NCBI GenBank assembly: GCA_945859605.1
Contig: OX243816.1
Coordinates: 29,013,643-29,077,642 of the forward strand
Direction of reading: 5' to 3'
Source of the DNA: Lumbricus rubellus
Taxonomy: Eukaryota > Annelida > Clitellata > Crassiclitellata > Lumbricidae
Length of the DNA: 64,000 nucleotides
Shown: positions 31,293-42,311 of the stretch, piece by piece
Position numbering within the stretch: the stretch's first letter is position 1
How the letters are laid out: each line of letters starts with the position of its first letter
The notes under the pieces: generated by a model
The model's input: the letters and a program-made list of their open reading frames with translations, nothing else
The model's database searches: none
Told to the model about the DNA's origin: nothing
Program-made: the position numbers and the translations under genes

Positions 31293-32048
31293 TGTAACGC
31301 CCGCCCCCTCGGACACTCCCGGAGTCGCCACTTCCGGTCCAACGTGTGAGAGGGCCGCGTGCGGTTGCAGGTCGTAGTTCAGAGATATAGACGGAGGAAG
31401 GGAGGCGGTAGCTTCGGGGTTCGAATCCCGTCGGGTTCGGGAGGGCCAGGTATCTCGACCTCTTAGCTCTCCGTATGAAACTGGGGCCTTACTGGCCAGT
31501 CTTTCACTCCGGCGTAGGATTCCGGGGTTGACCGGAAGTGAAAGGTCCTTAGGCCTAGCCCCCGAAGCTCTTCCCAGGCCGATGGCTGAGTGGTAAGGTC
31601 TATCCGCGGTGGTACCAAAGGGAAATATTGCTCCTGGGTTCGAACCTGCAACCGGCTTCGGAGATGCCCTGGGCGTCGTTTCTAAACGTTCTATACGCGC
31701 GACGACTTCAGTCAGCGCTTCCCTAACGTTATCTTGTACTGAGGCAATTGCCTCTTGTGTATTTATAGCGTTAGCTTGAAAATCCGTTCGGACAGAAGAA
31801 ATAGCCTCTTCCACATTGCTTTGTACGACAGAGATAGCCTCTTCAACATTGCTTTGTACGACAGAAATCGCTTCCTGTGTATCTCTAGCATTATTCTGTA
31901 TGGTTGCCTGCACATTAGTCTGCATAGAAACCATGGCTTCTTGGGAGGACTTCGAATTCGTTTGTATGGCCTCTAGTAAAATGCCTATCTCCAACGCAGA
32001 TGGTGGTCTAGAGGGCTGCGAGGGCGTTGATGCTCCGCTTCTATCCAT
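31293..32048 (-). CDS. LTR-encoded ORF, copy in the 3' LTR
   Basis: This is the same frame as the 5' LTR ORF, starting at ATG 32048-32046 with a GCCATGG context. The LTR part is 252 codons. The frame then runs across the LTR edge into host DNA and continues through simple repeats to about 30843, so the natural C-terminus is absent here. It would be expressed only if LTR transcription began upstream of it. Confidence 0.5.
31577..31656 (+). other. tRNA-like block in LTR (antisense to the element), 3' LTR copy
   Basis: The A box TGGCTGAGTGG (31583-31593) and B box GGTTCGAACCT (31637-31647) have tRNA-like spacing, and the GGCCG...CCGGC ends can pair. The anticodon arm does not fold cleanly, so this is a tRNA-derived or Pol III promoter-like segment rather than a tRNA gene. 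A second perfect B box GGTTCGAATCC is at 31418-31428. Confidence 0.5.
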
Positions 32049-33574
32049 GGCGCTATACAAGTTCTGGTTATGTCAAATCCTAACGCTAGCAAGAAGTAAA
32101 TCCGAAAGTTTAATCAATGGATCTTATTATTATCAGAAACATTCAATAATTATTCGCAATGTTAACCAACAGCTTACAGTTTAAAGCAACTGATATTAAT
32201 ATGCAACACAATTCAAACAGACTTCAATCGGAGCAGACAAAATGAATCCCCAATTTTGTACTTAGATGCCAATCTTAATTTCTCCGCCCAAAAGATCAAT
32301 TTAGTTTTGTATTGAAAACCCCAGCAAAACTGTACCTTCTATTAGTGACACAGGACAAGGCCGACGTTATGCGAGGAAAGGCGCAGATGGAGCGTCAAAT
32401 CCAGGACGTGCGTCGACGATAAGTGACTCAGAGGAATCCGCAACAATCGACGCTGACAGGGCGGTAAGGCCGAGTTGACACGTCGAGAACAGGGAATCCA
32501 CGAAAAGATATTTAAATAATAGATTGACGCCCATAGGCAAATTGCGCAGAAGATATCGACGACAGAAGAAATTCCGTAAAACCCAAGCGGTTTCGATCCA
32601 AACGACAGAAAGATCGAAAACCAGAACGAAAGACTTAACTCCTTTACGAAGATGCGAAACAGAACCACAACGCTGACGATTCGCTCGTAACACAAAACCG
32701 CACAGCAATCGGCTCCTTGCCGTTTCAGAACTTCCGTACAGGATCCGTGAAGTAAATACGCGACAACGCAATAACTCAGACGACGAATCCAAGCTGACTT
32801 AAATAAACTATTATCTTTCTAAAATAATCAAACTCTGATTTTGTAACTTGCTCTCCCGAGCTACACGTCTATCCTCGTCGGAGTCCGTCGTGAATCTGCC
32901 CTCGATTGCGCGTTCTTGAGTTAGTAACCACGCCTCAAGGGAACGCGACGCATGCGCAGAAGGCACTGCACGAGCCGTGATCACGCATGTACCGCGTGAT
33001 CAGATAAAGCGCGCTGAATTCCTATGCAGCTGCGACCACCTATCTCCCTCTAAACGCCTGTCTGCAGCTCACTGTCTTTCTCTCTCTTCTTCTTGCTCTG
33101 ACCCGTACGCACGAGTTGCACTGAGTCAACCGCGCTAAAAATAGACCAGGTCACCTCGTACAGCGTGAAGGAAAAATACCACACATGCATTCAATGACAG
33201 CGGCCAGCAGGGCGTATTGCTCCGTCCGTCTGCCTATCCGTTTATCTGTACTGCTCTGGCGCTGCGCCTGTCATATCGGCCGACTCCTCTTCCTCCTTTT
33301 CGGCCGACCCTCCATTCGCTGAGCGTATGCAAGAAGCGATCAATAACCTGGTAGCTATGGCGACCGCTTACGTCACCCCTGTCGGCAACACACGAGCTCA
33401 ACATTAAAATCTAGGTCACCAATATTATGTAGGTCACCGAATGCAGCTCAAAAATAATAATATTAAATATATATATAATTATTGGACCCCGAAAATGCCA
33501 TGCAGAATTCAAGAATATATAATATAATATTGCAACTAAAATTCCGTAGCGTCTAGTTATACGCAAACGCTACA

Positions 33575-33587
33575 CTCTCACCGCCCA
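33575..33587 (-). promoter_or_regulatory. polypurine tract (plus-strand primer)
   Basis: On the minus strand TGGGCGGTGAGAG directly precedes the 3' LTR. It is purine-rich but not perfect; the position is diagnostic. Confidence 0.6.
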
Positions 33588-36500
33588 AGAGATTTATTTC
33601 AGACGATGTTTAAGTGGTAAAACAGCCTCTGAAATTGTAAAGTAAGGCTACAATTTATGTCTGTTCCGACTGTTACAGCAAAAGTTCAAACATTAAATGC
33701 ATAAATCAACCAATATGCGACGCACGATTATAACAGTGGAATCGAACAGCGTTAAGCAATAAGCAATCTGCACTGATTCGCAGCTCAGAGTAAATTGTCT
33801 TTTCAATATCAATAAGAGTCACTGCGTTTATGTAGCGCCGATGCTACGAGTTCCGTAGAAAATGTAAACATTTATAAGCTTATATATAGGTCCATTTTTA
33901 TTGCAAGCCTCCATCGGTTCAATACTATGCAGAATATTCTATGGCAAACCCGACTTAAATCACAGACAGCAGTGTAATCTTGACCCCAGAGGTCATGAAT
34001 ATTATTACCAGCCTATCCATAGGCCTATAACGGCGTTTCAACACACTAGGTCTTCGTAGGCTTATCCTGTGGTAAAATTCTGCGTTTACAGAATATAAGC
34101 TTACCCAACAGTTCGCCAAAACCTCCGGTTAACGCCTAATTACAATTCTATTCCCTAATAACGGCCTTTAACACCATAGCCTATAATAGCCCACAGCTAA
34201 CTCCAATGATTATAACTGCCTGTCCGTGTATTACTATTAAAATTTGCCATAGAGAAATCAGCATAATATCCATCTAACAGTAGGCCTAGACCTGATATTA
34301 ATATAACATTCCTCATTAATCCTATTTAGTAACCGAGAATAAAATAACCGACTTATTAGGCCTAAGCCATAGGCCCTACAGGCAATGTGTACAAACAGCC
34401 CTGCACAATATAGTAGGCTGTAACCTAAGTTTATATTCTATGCGTGCCATGTCTATGTCCCAGCGATATTAATTTAAATTAATAGGCTCCATTAGCCAAT
34501 GCACAGAACACTTACAGTAACATCAGGTTAATTAGGTCGACTTAATATAGTTCAGTTTACACTAAAGTACAAGGTTACACTGTAATCTCGTTCACGAGAT
34601 AGCGTAATCAAAGTTAATTATCATAGGCCTATGTCTGTAATTATCAGAGGCTCATCATGATTAAAAGGCTAAAATTAAGCATACAGTCTATGCACGAATC
34701 TATATACCATTATTATTAATCCACAGTCATTGCTGTCTTCTTATTTTACGTCTATATTTTAATCAAAATATTATGTGTTAACTTAGCATGAATAATGTAT
34801 CTAGGTCATCCTTCTTTCCTTCAGTCACTCTATCAGTAATCCAATGCACAGTCTACAGGACCACCCACACGAAGTCGCTCGCGTGGGAAACTAATCATTG
34901 ATCTACGTCACCGGCTTCTTTGAAGCGTCTGAGCGTCTCTCGCCGACGCTGCCTCCCTCCACCGTATCGATACACGGCGACGTGAGAACAGCAAGCGTTT
35001 AGCCAAGGCTGACAGAATTATAAGTCACACGTGCAACTGACTAGAGGTCGCCTTTCTCATTGACACGTACGCTGGTCCAAATATAGATACGTACACAGCG
35101 TACACAATATAATTATATACACACTAGTCCATATAAGCAAACTGAAAAGTTAGGTCACTCCTGCACCGTATTAAAACTCTTACAGAACGATTAATAATAA
35201 TATTAATATTAAAAGGCAAAAATCTACCTTACGAATACAAATTCGTCCTGCAGAATTAATGTATAATTATAGGCCAATATAAATCGTCCCGCTAATGCTT
35301 ATGTCACGAAATTATATTCTAAGCCGTTAATATAATCAGACCTTCAATTTCAATCATTAGGCTGACCAACCAAATTAATGTAAACATTATACGGCTGAAT
35401 AATTATTCATAGAAGCAGCGGTTTATCAACAGCCTATCAATTTATATATAATCATTTAAGCCTCAATATTATTATAAGCAGATGTTATATATTTATAATC
35501 CTCCTCCTACCGGTTTAATACACAACCGGAGTCAGTACAGCTGTTATGTAGGGCTCCGGCCGATAAATATTAATTAGGCCTATATAAGCCAAACAATATA
35601 ATATTATCCATTCCAGTAGATCTATGCTAATTCCTATTATTATTTCTGAACGAGCAACATATATATATATATAGGCCTATGCACGTTGAAGTCATTCAAG
35701 CCTGCTATATTATTATAAACATCTTCGTCTAAAAATTATATGAGCTCATCAGCCGTTAATCACAGTATATTATTATCATCTATAGGCCTACCTTAAGCCT
35801 ATAATTTACTTATATAGCACCCTTCAGGATATAAGCCTACAATTTAATACTATAATCGCGTGTACCCTAGGCCTATAACATATATTTATATGGCGCCTTG
35901 CGATATGTACATTAATATAATTACAATAGCTGAGCAAAGCAGAACATAGTATATAGCCTACGTTTCAGTGTTATTCATGCAACCTATATATATAATTATA
36001 TATACAATCTTATCGCTGCCAGCCAGATAAAAATCACCGGTCTTCGGCGATGCAGTAAGACGCTGAGGGGCCTATGCAACATTTATCTAGCGCCATTTTA
36101 AATCATCATCAATGCACCTATCACTTATTATTATATAACTGCTATGCTATGACCACGAAATCTTATGTAGACCTATCCCTGCATCAAAACCTAATAATGA
36201 ATGAATTAATTAATCACGCTATTTATATATATGCAGCGAAACATAAGCCTATTATTATAATTATAAAACAGGACATCTAAGGTCACACAATTATTATCAT
36301 CCTAGCCAACGCCTTAATGAAAACAAGGCGACCTTAGCCATTATAACATATATATCTCCTCAGGTCAGAAAATCATTCATATAGCGCCTACTAATTGATA
36401 TAGCGCCAAACCACAATATGTATCATCCGAAGCAAAATTAAAACCTGTCCATCGTTATAATGCAATGCAATGCAATTGTTAATCTATGCAATTCACACAG

Positions 36501-36657
36501 TTCAGTCAACCTACAATACAACATTACAGCTCTTACACAGTAACTCACACATGTAAAAACCATTACATGTAAAAAAAATAACTCATTTTCATCAGAATTG
36601 AACCAAAAAAATGTTACAGATACTTCTGCATTCAGAATCTCCGCCATTAAACGGTCG
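33588..36657 (-). other. 3.1-kb non-coding segment of the retrotransposon
   Basis: This lies between the pol stop and the polypurine tract. It is AT-rich and has no frame longer than about 70 codons, so it has no env. It is rich in TAGGCCTA palindromes (34020-35870), and TATAGCGCC-like motifs cluster at 35814-36410. Confidence 0.75.
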
Positions 36658-39600
36658 TTAATCACAGTACCGGGCCGGCATCTTAATGTTACGGCGAGGT
36701 CTTGATAGTTCCACAGGGGCGTCGGTAGTGTCCTCGGTTCCAGGAAACTCGATCGGCTCCTGTGGTTGTAGGTCGGGTTCGGTCCAACCAGACGGAGGGT
36801 CACCCAGATACGGTTTTAGCTTGTCGACGTACACAAGCAGTGCTTGTGATCTGGCCGATTTCTGGATCCTGTACAGGACCGGACTCACTTGTTCCAGGAT
36901 CTTGTAAGGTCCGGAAAACCATTTTGCCCATTTATCTTTGATGTGGACACGCTTCCGAGGGTAGTAGTACCAGACCCACTGTCCTTTTGTAAATTCCGGC
37001 TTCCTCACTCGAAGATCATACCGGAACGCCCGGCGAACAGCCTGCTTTTGCATGCATTCTCGCGCCAACTGGAACACATCTCGCATCTCGTCTGTTCTTT
37101 TCTGTACGTAATCATCCACCGACAGCTGTTCATGGTTCTGGTTACAGTCTCCAAGTACCAGATCGATAGGGAGACATGTCTCGCGTCCGAGAAAAAGTTT
37201 GTTTGGTGTGAATCCCGTACTTTCATGCTGACTGGCCCGATACGCTCCCATGATCCAAGGTAGATGAACGTCCCAGTCTTTCTGATTTTGAGAAACTACT
37301 TTGCCAAGCATTGAATTCAAGGTTCTATGTAGTCTCTCCACCATTCCGTTTGTGCTCGGTTTATAAGGGGACGTCCGAATCTTGTCGATCTGCATCAGAC
37401 GACATAGATCACGGAATAAGGCGGCCTCGAAGCAGGGGCCTTGATCCGTTAGGAGCTGTTTTGGACAGCCGAACCTCGGAATCCACTGGTCCATCAGCAT
37501 CCGGGCGACGGTGGCGGCCTCCTGGTTGCGAATAGGGTATGCTTCCGCCCAGCGACTGTAATGGTCGATCACAGTCATTATGTAGCGGAACCCTCGACTG
37601 CTCACTGGGTGTGGTCCGGTGATGTCGACGCCTAGACATTCCATTGGTTCTCCGACGGCCATGTCCTGTAGTTGCCCTTGTCTGGGTGGCTTCCCTCGGA
37701 TATATCGGGCGCAGTTGTCGCATCGCTTCAGCTGTTGGTACACCTGTTCTCCCCAGCCCGGCCAGTAGGCTCGCTGTTGTACTTGAGCCATGGTTCGCCG
37801 GACACCCAGGTGTCCGCCAGACATCCCTTCGTGTGCCAGTCGGATGATAGTTAGCCGTCGTCCGACGGGCGGTATTAACTGGTCGCGAATAGGTTTGCCT
37901 TCAGAGTCCAGCCACGTACGGTGCAAGAGTCCATTTTTTACGACTATCTGGGGCCACTGATGGATCAACCTTTTGGTCGAGGCACTGCAGCTCCGAATTT
38001 CATCTCCGGTGGGCATTTCGGTTGATTTCTCCTTCCATTGCAAGATCCAATTTAGATCCGGATCTTGTCGTTGCTCCTCCGCTAGGACCGACGGGTCCCA
38101 ATCTGCGATTTCCGATAAGACAGGATGAGCTGGTGGCTGTCGCTCCTGAATGACGTTGACCTGGATTGGCCTTCGAGATAGCGCATCAGCGTTTTGATGC
38201 GCCGCTCCAGACCGATGTTGTATATCGAATTCAAATTCCTCCATTACCGAGAGCCACCGTGCCTGTTGTCCGATGGGAAGAGGCGTCCGTCGCAGCCATT
38301 GGAGCGCCGAGTGATCCGTTCGTAGGATAAACTTCCGTCCGAGGAGATACGGCCTGAACGCTTTAAGAAAGTTGATCACCGCCAGCAACTCTCTTCTCGT
38401 CACGTCGTAATTTTGCTCCGCTACTGAACACACTCTGCTTCCGTAACAGATGACCCGCTCCTGCGACTCTTGAATCTGGGAAAGTACCGCGCCGATGGAT
38501 TCCCCTGAAGCATCGGTGTCCAGTATGTACATTCCGGTGTCGTTTGGAAGCGCCAGAATGGGAGACTCCGTTAGACAGTCTTTTAACTTCTGGAACGCTT
38601 CTTCACACTGATCGGACCAGGCGAACTTCAACCCCTTCTTAGTCAGTTGGTGGAGCGGGCGCGCGATGTGAGCGAAGTCGGGTACGAATTTACGGTAGTA
38701 GGAGCATAACCCGAGATACGCTCTCACGTCCTTGACCTTGTTTGGAGTGGGCCATTCACGGACCGCTCGAATCTTGTCTGGATCAGTAGTGACCCCGTGC
38801 TCGCTAACCACGTGACCCAGGAACAACACCTGCTTCCGTAGCAGCTTACATTTCGATGGCTTCAGCTTCAGATTCACGGCTTCCAAACGAGACAGGACTT
38901 GTTCTAACCGCTCCAGGTGGGTCTCCAGGTCCCCAGCGAAGACGATGATGTCGTCGAGATAGATCAAGCAGATCTCGAAGTTTAATCCAGCCATAACTAG
39001 GTTCATCATGCGACCAAACGAGGCAGGCGAATTGCAGAGCCCGAACGGAAGCACTTTGAATTGGAAACTCCCGCGTCGGGTGACGAAAGCGGTCTTGTGG
39101 CGATCCTTCTCGTGGACGGCCAGTTGATGGTAACCGGCTCGGAGATCAAATGTACTAAACCATTTAGCATCCCCAAGAGAATCCAAGCTCTCACTGATCA
39201 GCGGAAGTGGGTACGCGTCCTTACGCGTCTTGGCATTCACCGCCCTGTAATCCACGCAGAAGCGGGGGGTCCCGTCTCGCTTCTGGACCATGACCACATT
39301 ACTTGCCCAAGGTGACAGTGAAGGTTCGATCAGCCCTTGTTCCAACATCGCGTGGACTTGTTCGTCTATGATAGGGAGCAGCGACAGTGGTTGTCGTCTC
39401 AGCGGTTGTCGCACAGGTGTTTCATTGCCGGTGTCAATCTCATGCTGCAGAATGTCCGTAAAGCCCAGATCCCATTCGCCGAGAGAGAAGGCCGCGCGGT
39501 GAGTCAACAGTAGCTCACGAAGCCGACGCTGCATTTCCGATGGAACATCGTCGGCAATTTCCGACCACAACGGACCCAACACAGTCTCTACGTTCTCTGC

Positions 39601-42249
39601 TTCGGAATAGTTACTGACTCCAGCGACCATGGCGCAGGTCGCGGCGGAGCTGTCGTTCTGATCATCCTCAGCCAACATCACTTCTTCCACCGTACATTGG
39701 ACTCCTTTCGGCATTCTGATCACTTTGGCGGTCGGGTTCAGCACTCTGACGGTAAGGTCAATCGCTCTTTCTGGCAGAAGTGTTCCGGCGATTATCAGTC
39801 CCGAGGCCAGTACATGCGGTGGCGTGGCCCAGTGCGTGTTAGTCGGTTTCAGATCCGCCAGTATGGCGTACACTTCCACATCCATCTCCGACAACGCTGG
39901 AACGTTCACGTTCTGAGCCGCAGCAATCCTCCGACATATTCCCATCCGGTCTCGGTTGAGAAGTGGAAAGATGCTCCCTTGGTACGTTATCGTTTTCTCT
40001 GGGAAGTTTATATGGGCCGGTTGTCCCATCAACCAACCGAGTCCCAGAATCAGTTCGCTGACCTGAGCCGTTACCAAGCAGGGCAGGTCGAATTGTTTGT
40101 CCCCAGCTTGGCAATGTAGTACTGTTTCGCCGAGTATCCGGATGTCCGTTCCATTCGCCGCTTTCAACAACTGCGTAGACGCCGATATATCTTTCTGTCG
40201 GACGAGGGACGCAGGCACCAGCGACATCTCACTCCCTGTATCCACCAGCGCCATTACATCCTTGCCGTTGACTTTCAAAGCCCAGTAAGCATTGGAGCTA
40301 CCTTGTACATGATAGACGTTCGCTGGTTCGTTCGGAACATCGTTCGTCTCAGCCTCTCTTGTTCGTCGAATCGGGCAGTTGCGTACTAGATGGTCAGTGG
40401 CGGAACATTCGTAGCACCTCCGCTCCGGTCGTCCAACTTCCGGTTCCATGCCTCTCCGCGGTCCACTTCTGCAGGCCGAGCTTAAATGGCCGAGTCGATG
40501 ACATGTATAACACCGTGGACTTCCCCGCTCGTTATTTCCATTGGTGTTCGACCAATTATTTCTGGCTGGAGCGTTCTGGCCACTCCACGACCCGCGATTA
40601 TTGTCTCCGTGTTGAGGCGACGACACCGGTTGTTGCCCTTTCTTTAATTGCTCTATTTCTCCATTCATCTTCTCCATCTGCCGTTTCAGGTCTACCACTA
40701 TCGGATCCTCGTTTTCTTTAACGGCGTTGACCCGTCCATGTCGTCGTTCGTGCTGTTCATGGCCACCGACTTCTGCTTTCTGATAGCTATCCAATCTCAT
40801 AGCTACCTTGTAGGCTTCATCGAGCGATTTAGGTTCTCGCTCACGGGTCTTCAGCGCGAGATTTCGGTCGCTCAAGGCATCCACGAATGCCCGAATGGCA
40901 ATGGCTTCACGGTGAGCTGTCGAAGCACCAGGATACGCTCGCGAAGACAAAAGTCGAACGTCATCAATTAATACTCCCATGTCTTCGTCACTTTTCTGCT
41001 TTCGGGTGCTAAGTTGCGTCTGGAACAGGGTCTGCTGCTCGGCGCTACCGTACCGTTCTCGAAGTCGCTGGACCAACGCCGTCCATGTATCCAAGCTGTC
41101 AGATTCGGCCAGTAAATGGGTCGCCGGTTCCACCAAGGAAACGACCAGTTGGTCTAATTTCTCTTCGTCCGTCCAACCGTTGTTCCTTGCGCAGACGGCG
41201 AATTTGCGCAAGAACACCTCCACATCGGTCCTTCCGCTGAAAGAACCGAGTTTCGTCCATTGCTTTTGTCTAGGAGGCCAAGCCGACGACGATTTGACCT
41301 CAGCCGCTTTAACTGTCGTAGAGGGGGTCGGTTCCGGTTCCTTGCTTGTTCCACGAATGCTACTCATCGGAAGTTCCCCGTCACCAGGTGTGGTCTGTGT
41401 CGCAACTGATGTCATGGGAACGGATCTGATAGGACCGACGTAAGCGTTGACAGGCGGCAGCACCTTCATTTCACCAACCGCAGACATCGTCGCTGTACCA
41501 TCGCCTGTTATTTCGCTTTTCCCCAGATATGTCGGTTTCAGCAGCGTTTGACGAGGCAATTCTGTGTCACGACTAAATCCAAAATTCTGGGCGCCGAGAC
41601 ATGAGTTCATCTTTGCCGACTCCACGACGGTTGGCCACCGAGTAAAAGCGACGTCGCTGGGACGCGGTGGGTCGAGACAGCGAAGCGGGTCGAGCCAGAC
41701 CCGGTTGTCGATGCTGTTGTAGAGCGCGTTCGGAGCGTAGTTCGAAGCGTAGGTCGAAGCAGGCATCCATGACATGTACGGATGCTCAAGACGAGCGCTC
41801 GGTTGCATCCCGTCGACCGCGGCAGTAGGCAATGGACCAGGTCGAAAGTCGGGTCGAAGATCGGGTCGAGCGTAGTCTCGACCAACCATGGTCGAAGTCG
41901 GCATGGAGTGGTAGATCGGCATTCCCGACGTTGATTGGAACGCGTCGATCCGATTTGCCATCACTTCCGTTCTTGGCTGATCCGCATGCACGAACGATTC
42001 ATGCATTCTCCATTGCGGATCAGGTCGAGGATAATCCACGCGAGAGGGCGAAGAAGAGGCCAAAGGAACTGGGTTGACCTTATCACCCCCCTCCCACAAT
42101 AATTTATTTGCGATCGGTTTATTTATTTCAAAATTTCTAGACTCCGATTGCTGTGCTGCTTGCATTCTTTTATCAATTATTTTCACAGTTTTAGGTCTAG
42201 ATTCCATTATTTTGCTAACTTCAATGTCTACACTACCATCATCAGACAT
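36658..42249 (-). CDS. gag-pol polyprotein of Ty3/gypsy retrotransposon (1863 aa, intact)
   Basis: A single frame encodes Gag and Pol without an internal frameshift. The Gag region (~330-500) is helical. Two CCHC zinc knuckles start at C580 (CYTCHRLGHLSSAC) and C613 (CYECSATDHLVRNC). The aspartic protease has VDTGS near 669-673. Reverse transcriptase (~950-1150) has FCVDYRAVN, LPFGLCNSP and YLDD (1097-1100). RNase H has LDTDAS near 1243. Integrase has H1473, H1480, C1510, C1513 then D1542, D1602 and E1638 in exact D,D-35-E spacing. A GPY motif (1780-1782) follows. No chromodomain is seen. All key catalytic residues are present, so the element may be autonomous. The frame stays open upstream of ATG 42249 through the primer site into the LTR, so the true start of Gag is uncertain. 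Confidence 0.96.
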   Translation of the reverse strand: MSDDGSVDIEVSKIMESRPKTVKIIDKRMQAAQQSESRNFEINKPIANKLLWEGGDKVNPVPLASSSPSRVDYPRPDPQWRMHESFVHADQPRTEVMANRIDAFQSTSGMPIYHSMPTSTMVGRDYARPDLRPDFRPGPLPTAAVDGMQPSARLEHPYMSWMPASTYASNYAPNALYNSIDNRVWLDPLRCLDPPRPSDVAFTRWPTVVESAKMNSCLGAQNFGFSRDTELPRQTLLKPTYLGKSEITGDGTATMSAVGEMKVLPPVNAYVGPIRSVPMTSVATQTTPGDGELPMSSIRGTSKEPEPTPSTTVKAAEVKSSSAWPPRQKQWTKLGSFSGRTDVEVFLRKFAVCARNNGWTDEEKLDQLVVSLVEPATHLLAESDSLDTWTALVQRLRERYGSAEQQTLFQTQLSTRKQKSDEDMGVLIDDVRLLSSRAYPGASTAHREAIAIRAFVDALSDRNLALKTREREPKSLDEAYKVAMRLDSYQKAEVGGHEQHERRHGRVNAVKENEDPIVVDLKRQMEKMNGEIEQLKKGQQPVSSPQHGDNNRGSWSGQNAPARNNWSNTNGNNERGSPRCYTCHRLGHLSSACRSGPRRGMEPEVGRPERRCYECSATDHLVRNCPIRRTREAETNDVPNEPANVYHVQGSSNAYWALKVNGKDVMALVDTGSEMSLVPASLVRQKDISASTQLLKAANGTDIRILGETVLHCQAGDKQFDLPCLVTAQVSELILGLGWLMGQPAHINFPEKTITYQGSIFPLLNRDRMGICRRIAAAQNVNVPALSEMDVEVYAILADLKPTNTHWATPPHVLASGLIIAGTLLPERAIDLTVRVLNPTAKVIRMPKGVQCTVEEVMLAEDDQNDSSAATCAMVAGVSNYSEAENVETVLGPLWSEIADDVPSEMQRRLRELLLTHRAAFSLGEWDLGFTDILQHEIDTGNETPVRQPLRRQPLSLLPIIDEQVHAMLEQGLIEPSLSPWASNVVMVQKRDGTPRFCVDYRAVNAKTRKDAYPLPLISESLDSLGDAKWFSTFDLRAGYHQLAVHEKDRHKTAFVTRRGSFQFKVLPFGLCNSPASFGRMMNLVMAGLNFEICLIYLDDIIVFAGDLETHLERLEQVLSRLEAVNLKLKPSKCKLLRKQVLFLGHVVSEHGVTTDPDKIRAVREWPTPNKVKDVRAYLGLCSYYRKFVPDFAHIARPLHQLTKKGLKFAWSDQCEEAFQKLKDCLTESPILALPNDTGMYILDTDASGESIGAVLSQIQESQERVICYGSRVCSVAEQNYDVTRRELLAVINFLKAFRPYLLGRKFILRTDHSALQWLRRTPLPIGQQARWLSVMEEFEFDIQHRSGAAHQNADALSRRPIQVNVIQERQPPAHPVLSEIADWDPSVLAEEQRQDPDLNWILQWKEKSTEMPTGDEIRSCSASTKRLIHQWPQIVVKNGLLHRTWLDSEGKPIRDQLIPPVGRRLTIIRLAHEGMSGGHLGVRRTMAQVQQRAYWPGWGEQVYQQLKRCDNCARYIRGKPPRQGQLQDMAVGEPMECLGVDITGPHPVSSRGFRYIMTVIDHYSRWAEAYPIRNQEAATVARMLMDQWIPRFGCPKQLLTDQGPCFEAALFRDLCRLMQIDKIRTSPYKPSTNGMVERLHRTLNSMLGKVVSQNQKDWDVHLPWIMGAYRASQHESTGFTPNKLFLGRETCLPIDLVLGDCNQNHEQLSVDDYVQKRTDEMRDVFQLARECMQKQAVRRAFRYDLRVRKPEFTKGQWVWYYYPRKRVHIKDKWAKWFSGPYKILEQVSPVLYRIQKSARSQALLVYVDKLKPYLGDPPSGWTEPDLQPQEPIEFPGTEDTTDAPVELSRPRRNIKMPARYCD

Positions 42250-42311
42250 AATTTCAACATTATCAGCAAATTCCCTTTCCTTCCTTCTTTCAAAAGATAA
42301 TGCAGTTTCTC

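Larger units (their letters stand above)
31293..33574 (-). repeat. 3' LTR (2282 bp)
   Basis: The plus-strand start is TGTAACGCCCGCCCCCTCGG and the end is ACGCAAACGCTACA. Relative to the 5' LTR it has 18 extra bases (around 33421-33438) lying between direct repeats AGGTCACC. It contains the LTR ORF and the antisense tRNA-like block. Confidence 0.97.

Noticed and set aside
31577..31656. A genuine tRNA gene
   Set aside because: The boxes are good but the acceptor pairing is partial and there is no clean anticodon stem.
32342..32792. 117- and 141-codon minus frames (repeated at 43436-43886)
   Set aside because: They overlap each other inside the LTR upstream of the LTR ORF and show no family features. 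Their identity in both LTRs only reflects LTR identity.
33588..36657. A possible env gene in the retrotransposon
   Set aside because: No frame longer than about 70 codons and no signal peptide or fusion/transmembrane pattern.
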